From Bacillota bacterium (GTDB taxonomy: Bacteria > Bacillota > Clostridia > Peptostreptococcales > Anaerovoracaceae): a DNA stretch of 64,000 bases. The stretch covers positions 44,903 to 108,902 of the forward strand of contig JAHZHA010000035.1 in assembly GCA_019420525.1 (NCBI GenBank), given 5' to 3'. Shown piece by piece: positions 42,901 to 50,725 of the stretch. Under the pieces are notes generated by a model. It was not told the DNA's origin. It saw only the letters and a program-made list of their open reading frames with translations, and ran no database searches. The position numbers and the translations under genes were made by a program. The number at the start of each line of letters is the position of its first letter. Position 1 is the first letter of the stretch.

Positions 42901-45503
42901 GCACTGCAATAGGAGCATGGCAGCATGATGACTACCATCACTGGAAGGAATGCGATGTCTGCGGAGCTAGGGTTGATGAGGGGGCTCACAGCGGCGGAAC
43001 TGCTACCTGTACGGAAAAGGCTGTCTGCGAAGTCTGCGGAGCAAGCTACGGAGAACTTGGCGAACATACCTGGGGAGAACCTGTCTATACATGGAGCGAG
43101 GACGGAAAGACCTGCACGGCGACGAGGACCTGCAAAAACGACCTGAGCTATACAGAAACGGCAACAGGAACAATCACAAGTGAGCAGACTAAAGCCCCAA
43201 CAGAGACGGAACCGGGAGAAACCACTTATACAGCAGCCTTTGAGGAAAGCTGGGCAACTGCTCAGACAAAGGTAATTGCGGATATTCCTGCCACAGGTTC
43301 GGAATGGAATGCTCCGGAATATGAGTGGAGTGAGGACGGATCGAGCTGCATTGCAACTCGTACCCACAAGACCGATACCGATAGGGTAGAAAAAGCAGAA
43401 GCGACTATAACCTCAGAAGTGACGAAGGATCCGACCTGCACGGAAAAAGGCGAAACCACCTATACGGCAACCTTTAGCGAAAGCTGGGCAACCACACAAA
43501 GCAAGACGGTGGAAAACATCCAGGCAACAGGGCACAGCTGGGGAGAACCGGTCTATACATGGAGCGAGAACGGAAAGACCTGCACGGCGACGAGGACCTG
43601 CGAAAACAATCCGATCCATACAGAAACGGCAACAGGAACAATCAAAAGTGAGCAGACCAAGGCTCCCACAGAGACAGAACCGGGAGAAACCACTTATACA
43701 GCAGCCTTTGAGGAAAGCTGGGCAACTACTCAGACAAAGGTGATTGCGGATATTCCTGCCACAGGTTCGGAATGGAATGCTCCGAAGTATGAGTGGAGCG
43801 AGGACGGATCGAGCTGCATTGCAACTCGCACGCACAAGACCGAGGCCGGTAGGGAAGAAACAGCCACGGCGACTATAACCCACAAAGTGACGAAGAATCC
43901 GACCTGCACGGAAAAAGGCGAAACCACCTATACGGCAACATTCGATGTTGACTGGGCAGAAAAACAGGAGAAGGTTATAGCGAATATACCGGCAACAGGT
44001 CATAAATATGAAAACGGTAAATGCACCGTCTGCGGTGCAATCGACGGCAGTTTTCAGCCTGTTATTATCGCCGGAGCGAACGGGACGTGGAAGAAAGGCT
44101 CTGAAGGCGGTCTTTCCTTTACCTCAAATGCCGCATTTGCCCATTTCCAAAAAGTACAGGTAGACGGAAAAGACCTTGACGCTTCCAGTTATACAGTAGA
44201 AGAGGGCAGCACAATCGTCACGCTGAAGCCGGAGTATCTGGAAACACTGTCTATCGGTAAACATACCTTTTCGATCGTTTCCGAAACCGGTACAGCTTCC
44301 ACGGAATTTAACGTCACAGCGGCTCAAACCGGTGGCGGCGGTTCTTCCGGCGGCGGTAATTCCGGATCTTCCGGTTCCACTACAGAAACAACTCAGAATC
44401 CGGACGGCTCCACCACCACCACAGTGACCAGGCCGGACGGTTCAACCACCGAGACTACTGAGAAACCTGACGGCTCTCAGGAAGTGGTGAGCACCGACAA
44501 GGACGGGACTGTCACCACCACAACCACTGATCCGGAGGGCAATAAGACTGAGATTGTGGAAAAGACAGACGGCTCCAGCCAGACTACCGTCACCAATGAG
44601 GACGGTTCCTCCTCTGTCACCGTCTCCGGTCAGGACGGGCGGTCAGAGACTCAGGTAAAATTGCCGGATACAGTGACGGACAATGCGGAAGAGAAGGGAG
44701 AAGCTGTGAAGCTGCCTATGCCTGCCATTCCTGTTGCTTCTGACAGTGAAACAGCCTCAACTGTCGCCGTGGATCTGCCGGCAGGAAAATCCGCTAAAGT
44801 AGAGATTCCGGTGGAAAATCCTGCAGCAGGCACTGTAGCCATTCTGGTGAAAGAAGACGGAAGTGAAGAAATCATCAAAACTTCCGTTGCCGGTGAAAGC
44901 GGCGTGTTTGTCACTCTCCAGGACGGCGATAAAGTGAAAATCGTAGATAACAGCAAGGATTATGCTGACGTATCCGACAGTTATTGGGGCACCGAAGCGG
45001 TAGACTTTGTCTCCAGCCGGGAGATGATGAACGGCGTGGGAAATGATTCTTTCGCTCCTGATTCAAATCTGACCCGCGGTATGATCGCGCAGGTTCTGTA
45101 CAATCTGGAAGATGCTCCGGAAGCCGGAAGTGATGTTTTCGGCGATGTAGAAGCCGGCCAGTGGTACGCAGATGCGGTGAACTGGGCTGCGGCCAACGAT
45201 ATCGTCAGCGGCTACGATGACAGTACATTCGGTCCGCAGAATGATATCACCAGAGAGCAGATGGCGCAGATTCTGTACAACTACGCTGTCTTCAAGGGCT
45301 ATGATGTCAGCGCTCAGGGCGATCTGTCCGCTTTCAGCGACGGAACGGCCACATCTGACTGGGCACTGCCGGCTATGAAGTGGGCAGTGGGCAGCGGACT
45401 GCTCCAGGGCTACGCGGGCAGACTGAATCCTGACGGTACAGCCACCAGAGTGGAAGTGGCTCAGATTTTTATGAATTTTTGCGAGAATATCGTGATGAAA
45501 TAA
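39993..45503 (+). CDS. Giant SLH-anchored surface protein with internal repeats
   Basis: This is an 1836-residue exported protein with a GTG start after AAAGGAGGAAAATTGAA. A signal peptide ends near residue 26 (SAGAA). Residues about 45-470 form a large N-terminal domain of unknown family, with repeated aromatic and Asp-rich motifs. Beta-rich Ig-like or bacterial-repeat segments follow (about 500-960). A duplicated region of Cys/Trp repeats (about 970-1340) shows YTWSEDGKTCTATRTC alternating with YEWSEDGSSCIATRTH. A Gly/Ser linker and a PDGSTTTTV-type repeat region (about 1445-1550) precede a strand domain and three SLH repeats (YADVSDSYWGTEAVDFV, FGDVEAGQWYADAVNWA, SAFSDGTATSDWALPAMKWA). SLH anchoring places it on the cell wall. 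It is probably an adhesin or surface-layer component; no enzyme domain is visible. Confidence 0.8.
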   Translation: MRKRMLAVLLSIVMVLGMLPVTASAGAAGTQETDVRGFATVDELLAGHDNEGVAYYEDVRYNIAINYGSSEDGKSYSTPVWKVFGDDGTGRNAVTLMASNEYAAGGGTTSFNTEDHVASLSTDSYEEYGVKQVSRSTDDPSPKDAIWSFQRKPAASAWGTSAVRDRLKNQYQNMFNTHEKAEILSNTIYTDVISPLEQQDSDTTTYYTYSEIYSTTDYLYLPYLDRETGEMYVSANSASDVTSGKKVTAEEWDSSAGPYVTYSPHTMIMRGMHPGILWRNIWWGILEGGHELVGPGYDKGISVINNQFADSTWSYPQGYGDFDSNSQGYALPCFSLDTSDINFASVFYPAGEENMHDNGKLQDSSVWSQYHLRFEGDLGTATISPDKKSVKIEDLSPISDFDVDAGVPIQCPIYLVVQYSNSWQHDPYAYAIEVKEGDEITAADLTGSDLTYSVDSFDNCEVWLESTVPSRNITYATMAEQDTRLVLTQSQDTLSALQHQSDLPEPVTFTLTNYQDSPQEITWFDVLFEGADVQYNVSTTSDEMIGTVLQPDESKTFTVGFADTDTVVDENITINIDSRLADSPDATPTNVSATLNCKVISVGVPSIISVSQDKYDALANEDVTYEIFVPETQSIGRVTAVVGDGISHLTQSELEEGTDYTISAKNGDITFVLKRDWIGKTNWKEETRSDDGGYISLWFYEDGEENSLLFHSLNIREIYGVSVSTYMVDDNTQNSGGEIYRDDQKVTEPFYVSEDIPFTVKAVPDSGNAFDHFDISYFDNEERSNPLTLTLNKGNMGFSDNTSIEAYFTSSGQEETPEVIFNATGDSWGRLTNFELGMKYSVDGGKTWIDIPYAGEEIYGVSAENDIQVYMPGNGTSTTDSGIQTIDVTQAEAPTGIGSTDCTTADQNDGKITGVDETMEYKLSTDTVWKEITGTEVTGLSNGTYQVRVKANGTVLPSPAAEVVIDKHTCTAIGAWQHDDYHHWKECDVCGARVDEGAHSGGTATCTEKAVCEVCGASYGELGEHTWGEPVYTWSEDGKTCTATRTCKNDLSYTETATGTITSEQTKAPTETEPGETTYTAAFEESWATAQTKVIADIPATGSEWNAPEYEWSEDGSSCIATRTHKTDTDRVEKAEATITSEVTKDPTCTEKGETTYTATFSESWATTQSKTVENIQATGHSWGEPVYTWSENGKTCTATRTCENNPIHTETATGTIKSEQTKAPTETEPGETTYTAAFEESWATTQTKVIADIPATGSEWNAPKYEWSEDGSSCIATRTHKTEAGREETATATITHKVTKNPTCTEKGETTYTATFDVDWAEKQEKVIANIPATGHKYENGKCTVCGAIDGSFQPVIIAGANGTWKKGSEGGLSFTSNAAFAHFQKVQVDGKDLDASSYTVEEGSTIVTLKPEYLETLSIGKHTFSIVSETGTASTEFNVTAAQTGGGGSSGGGNSGSSGSTTETTQNPDGSTTTTVTRPDGSTTETTEKPDGSQEVVSTDKDGTVTTTTTDPEGNKTEIVEKTDGSSQTTVTNEDGSSSVTVSGQDGRSETQVKLPDTVTDNAEEKGEAVKLPMPAIPVASDSETASTVAVDLPAGKSAKVEIPVENPAAGTVAILVKEDGSEEIIKTSVAGESGVFVTLQDGDKVKIVDNSKDYADVSDSYWGTEAVDFVSSREMMNGVGNDSFAPDSNLTRGMIAQVLYNLEDAPEAGSDVFGDVEAGQWYADAVNWAAANDIVSGYDDSTFGPQNDITREQMAQILYNYAVFKGYDVSAQGDLSAFSDGTATSDWALPAMKWAVGSGLLQGYAGRLNPDGTATRVEVAQIFMNFCENIVMK
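43071..44006 (+). repeat. Two-fold 468-bp tandem repeat in the giant SLH gene
   Basis: Two units start at 43071 and 43539 (468 bp, 156 codons apart). Each holds an A-type sub-repeat (YTWSE-GKTCTATRTC) and a B-type sub-repeat (YEWSEDGSSCIATRTH). Long nucleotide stretches are identical between units, so the duplication is recent. The second unit ends with a diverged tail around 44006. Confidence 0.8.
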
Positions 45504-45528
45504 AATTGTTATAGGGATTAAAAAGCGG

Positions 45529-45573
45529 AAGAGGCGTTTCCTGAACGGGAGCGCCTCTTTTGAACTTTTTTGT
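45529..45573 (+). terminator. Terminator of the giant SLH gene
   Basis: AAGAGGCG (45529-45536) pairs with CGCCTCTT (45552-45559), with inner TTTCC/GGGA helping. It is followed by TTGAACTTTTTTG. Confidence 0.8.
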
Positions 45574-45705
45574 TAATCAGACTGCAAAATATTTTCTGAG
45601 TTGTACGATCTGCGGAAATTATGCGATAATCTGTGTAAAGCAGGAGACGGGTATACAAATCTGCCCTGCAAAGAATAACGACAATTTTGAATGGAGGCGG
45701 CATCG

Positions 45706-45873
45706 ATGGAAGAAAACAGAACGACGATTGTGAAAAAAGTAAAATCAGGCATCACCTTTGGCAGTGCTCTGGCTATGGTGATCAGCTATACGACATGGCA
45801 TTCCGTGGGATGGGCTATCGTTCACGGGCTGCTCAGCTGGGTGTATGTGATATATTTCGTTCTGAGGTACTGA
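45706..45873 (+). CDS. Small two-helix membrane protein
   Basis: This is a 55-residue protein with a short basic start (NRTTIVKKVKSG) and two hydrophobic segments, about residues 16-27 and 33-52, ending in GLLSWVYVIYFVLRY. It resembles many small unannotated bacterial membrane proteins that share the pattern ALAM-ISY-WHS-GWAI-HGLL-W-YVIY. No function is known. The ATG at 45706 follows ATGGAGGCGGCATCG, a better start than the upstream in-frame ATG at 45691. It is followed by a peptidase gene in the same direction after 46 bases. Confidence 0.6.
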   Translation: MEENRTTIVKKVKSGITFGSALAMVISYTTWHSVGWAIVHGLLSWVYVIYFVLRY

Positions 45874-45919
45874 ATTTCTGAAAAAAGAGACAGGCTTCTA
45901 CAGAAAGCCGGAGGGAAAG

Positions 45920-46645
45920 ATGGAAAAGAAACAGGAGAGAATCGTAAGATGCGATGAAGGGGAAATCCGCTATCTGCTGGAGCGAAAGCGGGTGAAAAAT
46001 CTGAATCTGCGGGTTTACCGGGACGGAAGAGTATATGTTTCGGCAAGTCCGGCGGTTCCGGTCCGGACGGTGGATGAATTTGTAAGGAGCAGGGAAAAGT
46101 TCATCCGTTCCGCACAGCAGCGGTTTTTTGAAAGAGCTGCATGCGCGCCGAAGCTGGAGAAATATGAGAATGGAGAGGCCTTTCGGCTGCTGGGCAGAGA
46201 AGTGCGACTGAAGGTGGAAAGAGGAGAGAAAGATGCTGTTTCCCTTGACGGCGCATATCTGCGGCTTTCGGTGAGGAATCCGGAGGATCCGGAAAAAAGA
46301 AAAAAACTGGCGGAAAGATATCTGAAACGGAAGTGCCGGATCGTTTTCGGGGAAATCATGGCGGAAATTCTGCCGGGTTTCCGGGAGTACGGAATTTCCA
46401 TGCCGGCGCTGCGGGTTCGCAGTATGAGAACCCGCTGGGGTTCCTGTTCGCCTGCGAAAGGAGCCATTACCCTGAACAGGCGGCTTCTGGAAGCTCCCCG
46501 CAGCTGCATCGAATATGTGGTGATGCATGAGTTCTGCCATTTCATACATCCGGATCATTCAAAGCGTTTTTACGCTCAGCTGACGGCCCGGATGCCCGAC
46601 TGGAAAGAGAGAAAGGCGCTTCTGGAACGCAGCGTGGCGTTTTAG
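45920..46645 (+). CDS. YgjP-like (DUF45) zinc metallopeptidase
   Basis: This is a 241-residue cytoplasmic protein of the YgjP-like, M48-related metallopeptidase family. The N-terminal part contains VKNLNLRVYRDGRVYVSASP. The catalytic core has RVRSMRTRWGSCSPAKGAITLNRRL (about 170-195) and the zinc motif HEFCH (about residue 217), followed by HPDHSKRFYAQL, which supplies the third ligand. The length is normal. Its substrate is unknown; family members often sit beside unrelated genes, as here. It ends 4 bases into the neighbouring minus-strand gene (tail-to-tail overlap). Confidence 0.8.
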   Translation: MEKKQERIVRCDEGEIRYLLERKRVKNLNLRVYRDGRVYVSASPAVPVRTVDEFVRSREKFIRSAQQRFFERAACAPKLEKYENGEAFRLLGREVRLKVERGEKDAVSLDGAYLRLSVRNPEDPEKRKKLAERYLKRKCRIVFGEIMAEILPGFREYGISMPALRVRSMRTRWGSCSPAKGAITLNRRLLEAPRSCIEYVVMHEFCHFIHPDHSKRFYAQLTARMPDWKERKALLERSVAF

Positions 46646-47286
46646 GCCGGTTTTCCGGGAGCATTATCGCGGAAGAGGATGAGCTTTTTCTGATAGATGG
46701 AGATAAGTCTTCCTATCATGACCGCAGAAAGAACGGTTCCGATACCGATGCCGATGATAGGCTGTTTCAGTATGAGGCACAGAACCACCGTTATGGCGAT
46801 CATAGAAAGATCAAATACATTTTTGACGATTGAAAAATTAAAACGGAAGACCTGAGATATGGTGTTTACGATGCCTTCCACCGGGGTTACTACCAGATTG
46901 CACTGTACGGTCAGGTAGACGCCCAGAGATGTGAATACGAATGCTGTAAATAAAAGGAAAAATGACGGGACTACCGGTAAGTCGTGAAAAGGAATGATGT
47001 AATCGTATACGTCGGTGATGCATCCGAATACCAGAGAAAACGGGATCTGAAGCATGACCGCCGGAGATATTTTTCTCAGAAGAACCGTCTGGGCTGCGAT
47101 CAGGACGATATACATCAGGATTGAAGCTGTTCCCAGACTGATTCCGTAAATCTGTGAAATGGCGTAAAATACGCTTGTAAAAGCGGCTACGCCAAGGCCT
47201 GTCCGGGTGTTGAATATGACGCCGATCGCCAGAAATTGAATTCCGAGTATGAAAATAAACCATCGTTTTGCTGTCGTATGTTTCAA
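46642..47286 (-). CDS. YczE/YitT-like multi-helix membrane protein
   Basis: This is a 214-residue integral membrane protein with about six hydrophobic segments. The opening KRWFIFILGIQFLAIGVIFNTRTGLGVAAFTS and the later PVEGIVNTISQVF match the YczE/DUF6198 pattern. It is a relative of the CBS-fused protein at 48834. The transport substrate is unknown. I chose the TTG at 47286 because AGGAGG sits 8 bases before it and the family alignment starts there, though the frame stays open to 47406. It is divergent from the LysR-type gene at 47462. The shared 175-base gap suggests that the LysR protein may regulate it. Confidence 0.75.
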   Translation of the reverse strand: MKHTTAKRWFIFILGIQFLAIGVIFNTRTGLGVAAFTSVFYAISQIYGISLGTASILMYIVLIAAQTVLLRKISPAVMLQIPFSLVFGCITDVYDYIIPFHDLPVVPSFFLLFTAFVFTSLGVYLTVQCNLVVTPVEGIVNTISQVFRFNFSIVKNVFDLSMIAITVVLCLILKQPIIGIGIGTVLSAVMIGRLISIYQKKLILFRDNAPGKPA

Positions 47287-47461
47287 TGTTTTCGCCTCCT
47301 GATTTATTGTAAGAGGAAGATTAAGAACTTTCCAATATAAATAAGTTGATATATAATGAAAAAAATTCATAATACGGAAAACAGATATTGTGAAAGCGAC
47401 GGACAAAATGACAGAACGGAGGCCGGGACCGGGACGGGCCCGGCGGAAAGCGGAGAATATC

Positions 47462-48280
47462 GTGAATTTTAAGCAGTTAGAATATTTTACGGATCTGGCG
47501 CAGACTTTAAATTATACGGAAACAGCCCGACGGCTCTATGTTTCCCAGACAGCGATTACCAAACAGATTCAGAATCTCGAGAAGGAATTGAATGCAGTGC
47601 TTTTCGACCGCACGAAAAAACACGTGTCTCTGACCGCGGCGGGGAAGATTTTTTACACGGAAGCGCAGAAAATTCTGGAGCAGGCCCGTTCTGCCCGAAA
47701 GCATCTGGAATCTTTTCAGAGAGGGGAAAAAGGGATTCTGAAGATCGGTTTTCTGAAGGATTCTGATTTTGAGATGATGCGGAATCTCGTCACAGGGTTT
47801 CATGAACGGTATCCTGACATCCAGTTGGAACTGGGGGGCCATATAAGAAAGGATCTGGAAGATCTGCTGGATTCCGGCGAACTGGACGTCATCTTGAATA
47901 TCGATGCGTCGGATACGCCGGATTTCCGAAAGGTGTTTCTCAAAAAATTTCCGCTGGTGGCGGTAGTTCACAGAGATCATCCGCTGGCTCTGGAAGAGAG
48001 AATCTGTGCCGACGATCTGAAGAATCTGATCTATGATATCCGGCAGGAAAAAGACGGACGGCCGAATTTCGAGATGGAAGGCGCGCTACTGCAGGTTTCC
48101 TGCAATCTCGGTGAAGCCATCGTCAATGAATTTGTCATCCAGCAGAACATACGGCCGTATGTGGCTGTCATCCCGCTGAAGCCGGACCGGGGACGCGATA
48201 TGTATATGATGTGTCACAGAAATAAATATAACCCGCTCATTTCCTGTTTTGAAGATTTTTTAAAGACGACGTTCAGATGA
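47462..48280 (+). CDS. LysR-family transcriptional regulator
   Basis: This is a 272-residue LysR-type regulator. The N-terminal winged helix is standard: FKQLEYFTDLAQTLNYTETARRLYVSQTAITKQIQNLEKEL, then LFDRTKKHVSLTAAG. A linker helix and a shortish substrate-binding domain follow (LKIGFLKDSDFEM, HRDHPLALEE). The GTG at 47462 follows CGGAGAATATC and gives the normal LysR start; the upstream open frame to 47390 lacks homology. It is divergent from the YczE-like gene. A TATAAT lies at 47352-47357 in the gap. The inducer is unknown. Confidence 0.88.
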   Translation: MNFKQLEYFTDLAQTLNYTETARRLYVSQTAITKQIQNLEKELNAVLFDRTKKHVSLTAAGKIFYTEAQKILEQARSARKHLESFQRGEKGILKIGFLKDSDFEMMRNLVTGFHERYPDIQLELGGHIRKDLEDLLDSGELDVILNIDASDTPDFRKVFLKKFPLVAVVHRDHPLALEERICADDLKNLIYDIRQEKDGRPNFEMEGALLQVSCNLGEAIVNEFVIQQNIRPYVAVIPLKPDRGRDMYMMCHRNKYNPLISCFEDFLKTTFR

Positions 48281-48331
48281 AAAAAGATTTCCCGGAATCA
48301 GATGATACGAGATTCGAAAAGGAGAAAATCT

Positions 48332-48778
48332 ATGGTAAAGCTAAGAAAAATGAAGAAGGTGTGGTCTGCCATTCTGTTGATGACGGCAGTATTTTCCCTG
48401 GCTGCCTGCAGAACGACCGGCAGCACAGGCGGAAGCGGTGACGGACAGGAGGCAGCGGATTATGTCAGCATCACAGCTGAGGAAGCGAAAGAAATGATGG
48501 ATGCGGAGCAGGATTATATCATTCTCGATGTGCGGACAGAAGAGGAATTTGCAGAAAGTCACATCCCCGGTGCGGTCCTCATTCCGGACTATGAGATCAG
48601 AGACAGAGCTCAGGAAATGCTTCCGGACAAAGAACAGCTCATTTTTGTCTACTGTCGCAGCGGAAACCGCAGCAAAAAAGCGTCTGCAGCGCTGGCGGAG
48701 ATGGGCTATACAAATGTGAAGGAATTCGGCGGCATCATCGACTGGCCGTATGAGACGGAAGAAGGAATTATAATTTGA
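48332..48778 (+). CDS. Rhodanese-domain lipoprotein
   Basis: This is a 148-residue exported rhodanese-like protein. The N-terminus is a lipoprotein signal (KKVWSAILLMTAVFSLAAC, with LAAC as the lipobox). A short Gly/Ser spacer leads to a single rhodanese domain with DVRTEEEFAESHIPGA and an active-site loop CRSGNRSKK carrying the catalytic cysteine. Such proteins move sulfane sulfur or sense redox stress outside the cell. The ATG at 48332 follows AAAAGGAGAAAATCT. It lies 51 bases after the LysR gene and ends before a bidirectional terminator. Confidence 0.87.
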   Translation: MVKLRKMKKVWSAILLMTAVFSLAACRTTGSTGGSGDGQEAADYVSITAEEAKEMMDAEQDYIILDVRTEEEFAESHIPGAVLIPDYEIRDRAQEMLPDKEQLIFVYCRSGNRSKKASAALAEMGYTNVKEFGGIIDWPYETEEGIII

Positions 48779-48783
48779 AGAAT

Positions 48784-48824
48784 AACGCCCGAAACCTTCA
48801 CAGCAGACGGTTCCGGGCGTTTTG
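48784..48824. terminator. Bidirectional terminator between rhodanese and CBS-YczE genes
   Basis: AACGCCCG pairs with CGGGCGTT, with an inner AACC/GGTT extension. It is followed by TTGC on the plus strand. It sits between two convergent genes only 55 bases apart. Confidence 0.65.
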
Positions 48825-48833
48825 CAAGGATAT

Positions 48834-49985
48834 CTATAATTCTTTTTCAAGAAGACTGACCGCATATTTGATGATATTGCTGACATTTATAATACCGATC
48901 ATTTCTCCGTCCTGCATGACGGGTGCCTTCTTTAAATGATTTTTCCACAGTGTATAACAGATCTGATCCAGATCGTCTTCCGCGCTGACGGTGATGACTT
49001 TCTTTTTCGCAATGCTGGCGACATTTTGTTTGACCAGATCCAGAAGCGCGGTATTAAATCCTATTTTTTCAATGGAATCGGGATTGACAAAGACAGACTG
49101 CTCTGAAGCCAGGTGACGTATGATATCTCCGTCTGAGATGAATCCGGTGAGTTCATTTTTGTCGTTGAGCACGGGAACACCGCTGACCTTTTTTTCACGG
49201 AAGAGTCTCAGAACTTCCAGCAGAGAGGTGTTTTCTTTTACTGTGTAGACGTCTCTTTCCATGATATGTAAGAGAGGTGTGTCATCTGTCTGTTCTCCAG
49301 AATCGGAATAAGCGTTGATTTTCAGAGCTTTGTCTCTGGCGTCTCCGAAGAAGCGGGTAAGGACTTTTACCTCATTGCCCACAAGCAGCGCGGCCAGTAT
49401 CGTTCCGATTCCCACACTTCCCAGCTCCCTGATTACGATGAGGCAGGTGACAAGAGAGATGACCACCATAGTGATGTCGGAAATCAGCTTGACATTTGCA
49501 AACCTGATTTTCGTGATCTTTGATATGGCCAGCATGGCACCTTCCGGAGCGAGAGGGATGAAACCTGCCGGAACGTACAGAAAAACCCCCAGCGCCACCA
49601 GTACGGTACTGATTAAAGTCATGATCAATTTAATCAGAAAATTAGAGGGCTCCGGTATATATACGGTCAGATTGCAGCAGAAAGTCAGAAACAGTCCGAA
49701 CAGAATTCCCACGGGAAGCTGCAGCAGATTTATGATTTTATATTCTTTTCTGAGCAGCACGATCTGAAGCAGAACCATGAAGATGGAAAAGATAATGGTT
49801 GCGATGCCCAGATCGATTCCGGCAACACAGGTCATTGTGTACGGGATGGAACTGATGGTAGAAACCCCCAGATCTGCCCGGACTGAAATAGCGACACCTA
49901 CTGTCATAATTATCAGACCTGCAATATAGAACAATATTCTGACCGTAAGATTACTTTTGTTTTTGACTTCGTTTCTGTTTTTCAT
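48834..49985 (-). CDS. YczE-like membrane protein fused to a CBS-domain pair
   Basis: This is a 383-residue protein. The N-terminal 215 residues form about six membrane helices of the YczE/DUF6198 type (VRILFYIAGLIIMTVGVAISVRADLGVSTI). The C-terminal 150 residues form two CBS domains (MERDVYTVKENTSLLEVLRLFREKKVSGVPVL..GFISDGDIIRHL, then a second repeat ending GIINVSNIIKYAV), which in other proteins bind adenine nucleotides. It looks like a nucleotide-gated transporter, but the substrate is unknown. The ATG at 49985 overlaps the stop of the upstream MarR gene (ATGA), so the two are translationally coupled and probably functionally linked. Confidence 0.78.
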   Translation of the reverse strand: MKNRNEVKNKSNLTVRILFYIAGLIIMTVGVAISVRADLGVSTISSIPYTMTCVAGIDLGIATIIFSIFMVLLQIVLLRKEYKIINLLQLPVGILFGLFLTFCCNLTVYIPEPSNFLIKLIMTLISTVLVALGVFLYVPAGFIPLAPEGAMLAISKITKIRFANVKLISDITMVVISLVTCLIVIRELGSVGIGTILAALLVGNEVKVLTRFFGDARDKALKINAYSDSGEQTDDTPLLHIMERDVYTVKENTSLLEVLRLFREKKVSGVPVLNDKNELTGFISDGDIIRHLASEQSVFVNPDSIEKIGFNTALLDLVKQNVASIAKKKVITVSAEDDLDQICYTLWKNHLKKAPVMQDGEMIGIINVSNIIKYAVSLLEKEL

Positions 49986-50410
49986 TTTTCGTCTCCTGAT
50001 AAATTTTCCATCATCTGATGTGTTACTTTGATCCATATATCCAGCTCATCCCGGCTGATATTTTCAGTGAGTCTGGATTCCAGCATTTCTATGTCCCGGA
50101 AGACATCTTCCCTGTATTTTTCTGCATGCCCGGTGAGTGCGATTTCTTTTAACCGGGCGTCTTTTTTGCTGGGGACTTTCTGTATCAGTTCCTTTTTCAC
50201 CAGTGTTTTTAAGAGTTCTGTGGCGGTAGGCGCTCTCATGCCGAAGTCTTTTTCGATATCTTTCTGGTGTACGGCGGAATCTTTATGCGTGAAAAGATAG
50301 TGAATGACTTTGCCCTGGGCGCCGCTGTACTCTTTACCGACGGCGAGATTGTCGATAAAACGCCTCTGGCTGTTAGCCAACTGGGTTATGTATTTATATA
50401 TGGAATCCAT
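49982..50410 (-). CDS. MarR-family transcriptional regulator
   Basis: This is a 142-residue MarR-type repressor with the normal winged-helix core: KEYSGAQGKVIHYLF, then HQKDIEKDFGMRAPTATELLKTLVKKELIQKVPSKKDARLKEIALT, where KDAR is the wing. It precedes and overlaps the CBS-YczE membrane gene by 4 bases. Upstream lies a TTAGGTTCCTAA palindrome (50433-50444) that could be its own operator, 23 bases before the start codon. Ligand unknown. Confidence 0.88.
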   Translation of the reverse strand: MDSIYKYITQLANSQRRFIDNLAVGKEYSGAQGKVIHYLFTHKDSAVHQKDIEKDFGMRAPTATELLKTLVKKELIQKVPSKKDARLKEIALTGHAEKYREDVFRDIEMLESRLTENISRDELDIWIKVTHQMMENLSGDEK

Positions 50411-50432
50411 ATCTACCTCCTCATCAATATAC

Positions 50433-50444
50433 TTAGGTTCCTAA
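50433..50444. promoter_or_regulatory. Candidate MarR operator
   Basis: TTAGG-TT-CCTAA is a perfect 5-bp inverted repeat with a 2-base spacer. It stands 23 bases upstream of the minus-strand MarR start codon. MarR proteins typically bind short inverted repeats of this type, so autoregulation of the MarR/membrane-protein operon is likely. Confidence 0.5.
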
Positions 50445-50531
50445 CTATATTAGCACGGAGATCTGAACGCTTCAAGTATTTTGTTGCAGTAAAATCGGGA
50501 TTGATACGGAAGGATGATCAGCCTGCAGGGA

Positions 50532-50725
50532 AAAAGTCCGAAAAACGGTTGTCGCAGAGGAGCCGCTAATCTATGATGATATATATCAGGAAATTCGAAA
50601 AATCAGCGGGAAGGCTGCAGCGGAAGAAAACAGAACTTATATCTTGCCGGAGTACGCCGGGGAAAATACGATTTTGCCGATATCAGATGTAAATGCCGCG
50701 GGAAATAAACAGAAAGGTTTATGAG
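50532..50725 (+). pseudogene. Possible remnant coding frame before the methyltransferase
   Basis: One plus-strand frame is open and looks protein-like (EEPLIYDDIYQEIRKISGKAAAEE, then YILPEYAGENTILPISDVNAAG), ending at a TGA at about 50723. It has no start codon with a ribosome-binding site and is closed upstream by a TGA. It may be the tail of a lost gene. The family is not recognised and the call is weak. Confidence 0.25.

Noticed and set aside
43060..44010. CRISPR-like appearance from regularly spaced repeats
   Set aside because: The repeats are long (468 bp), in frame and encode protein repeats. There are no short repeats with unique spacers and no cas genes.
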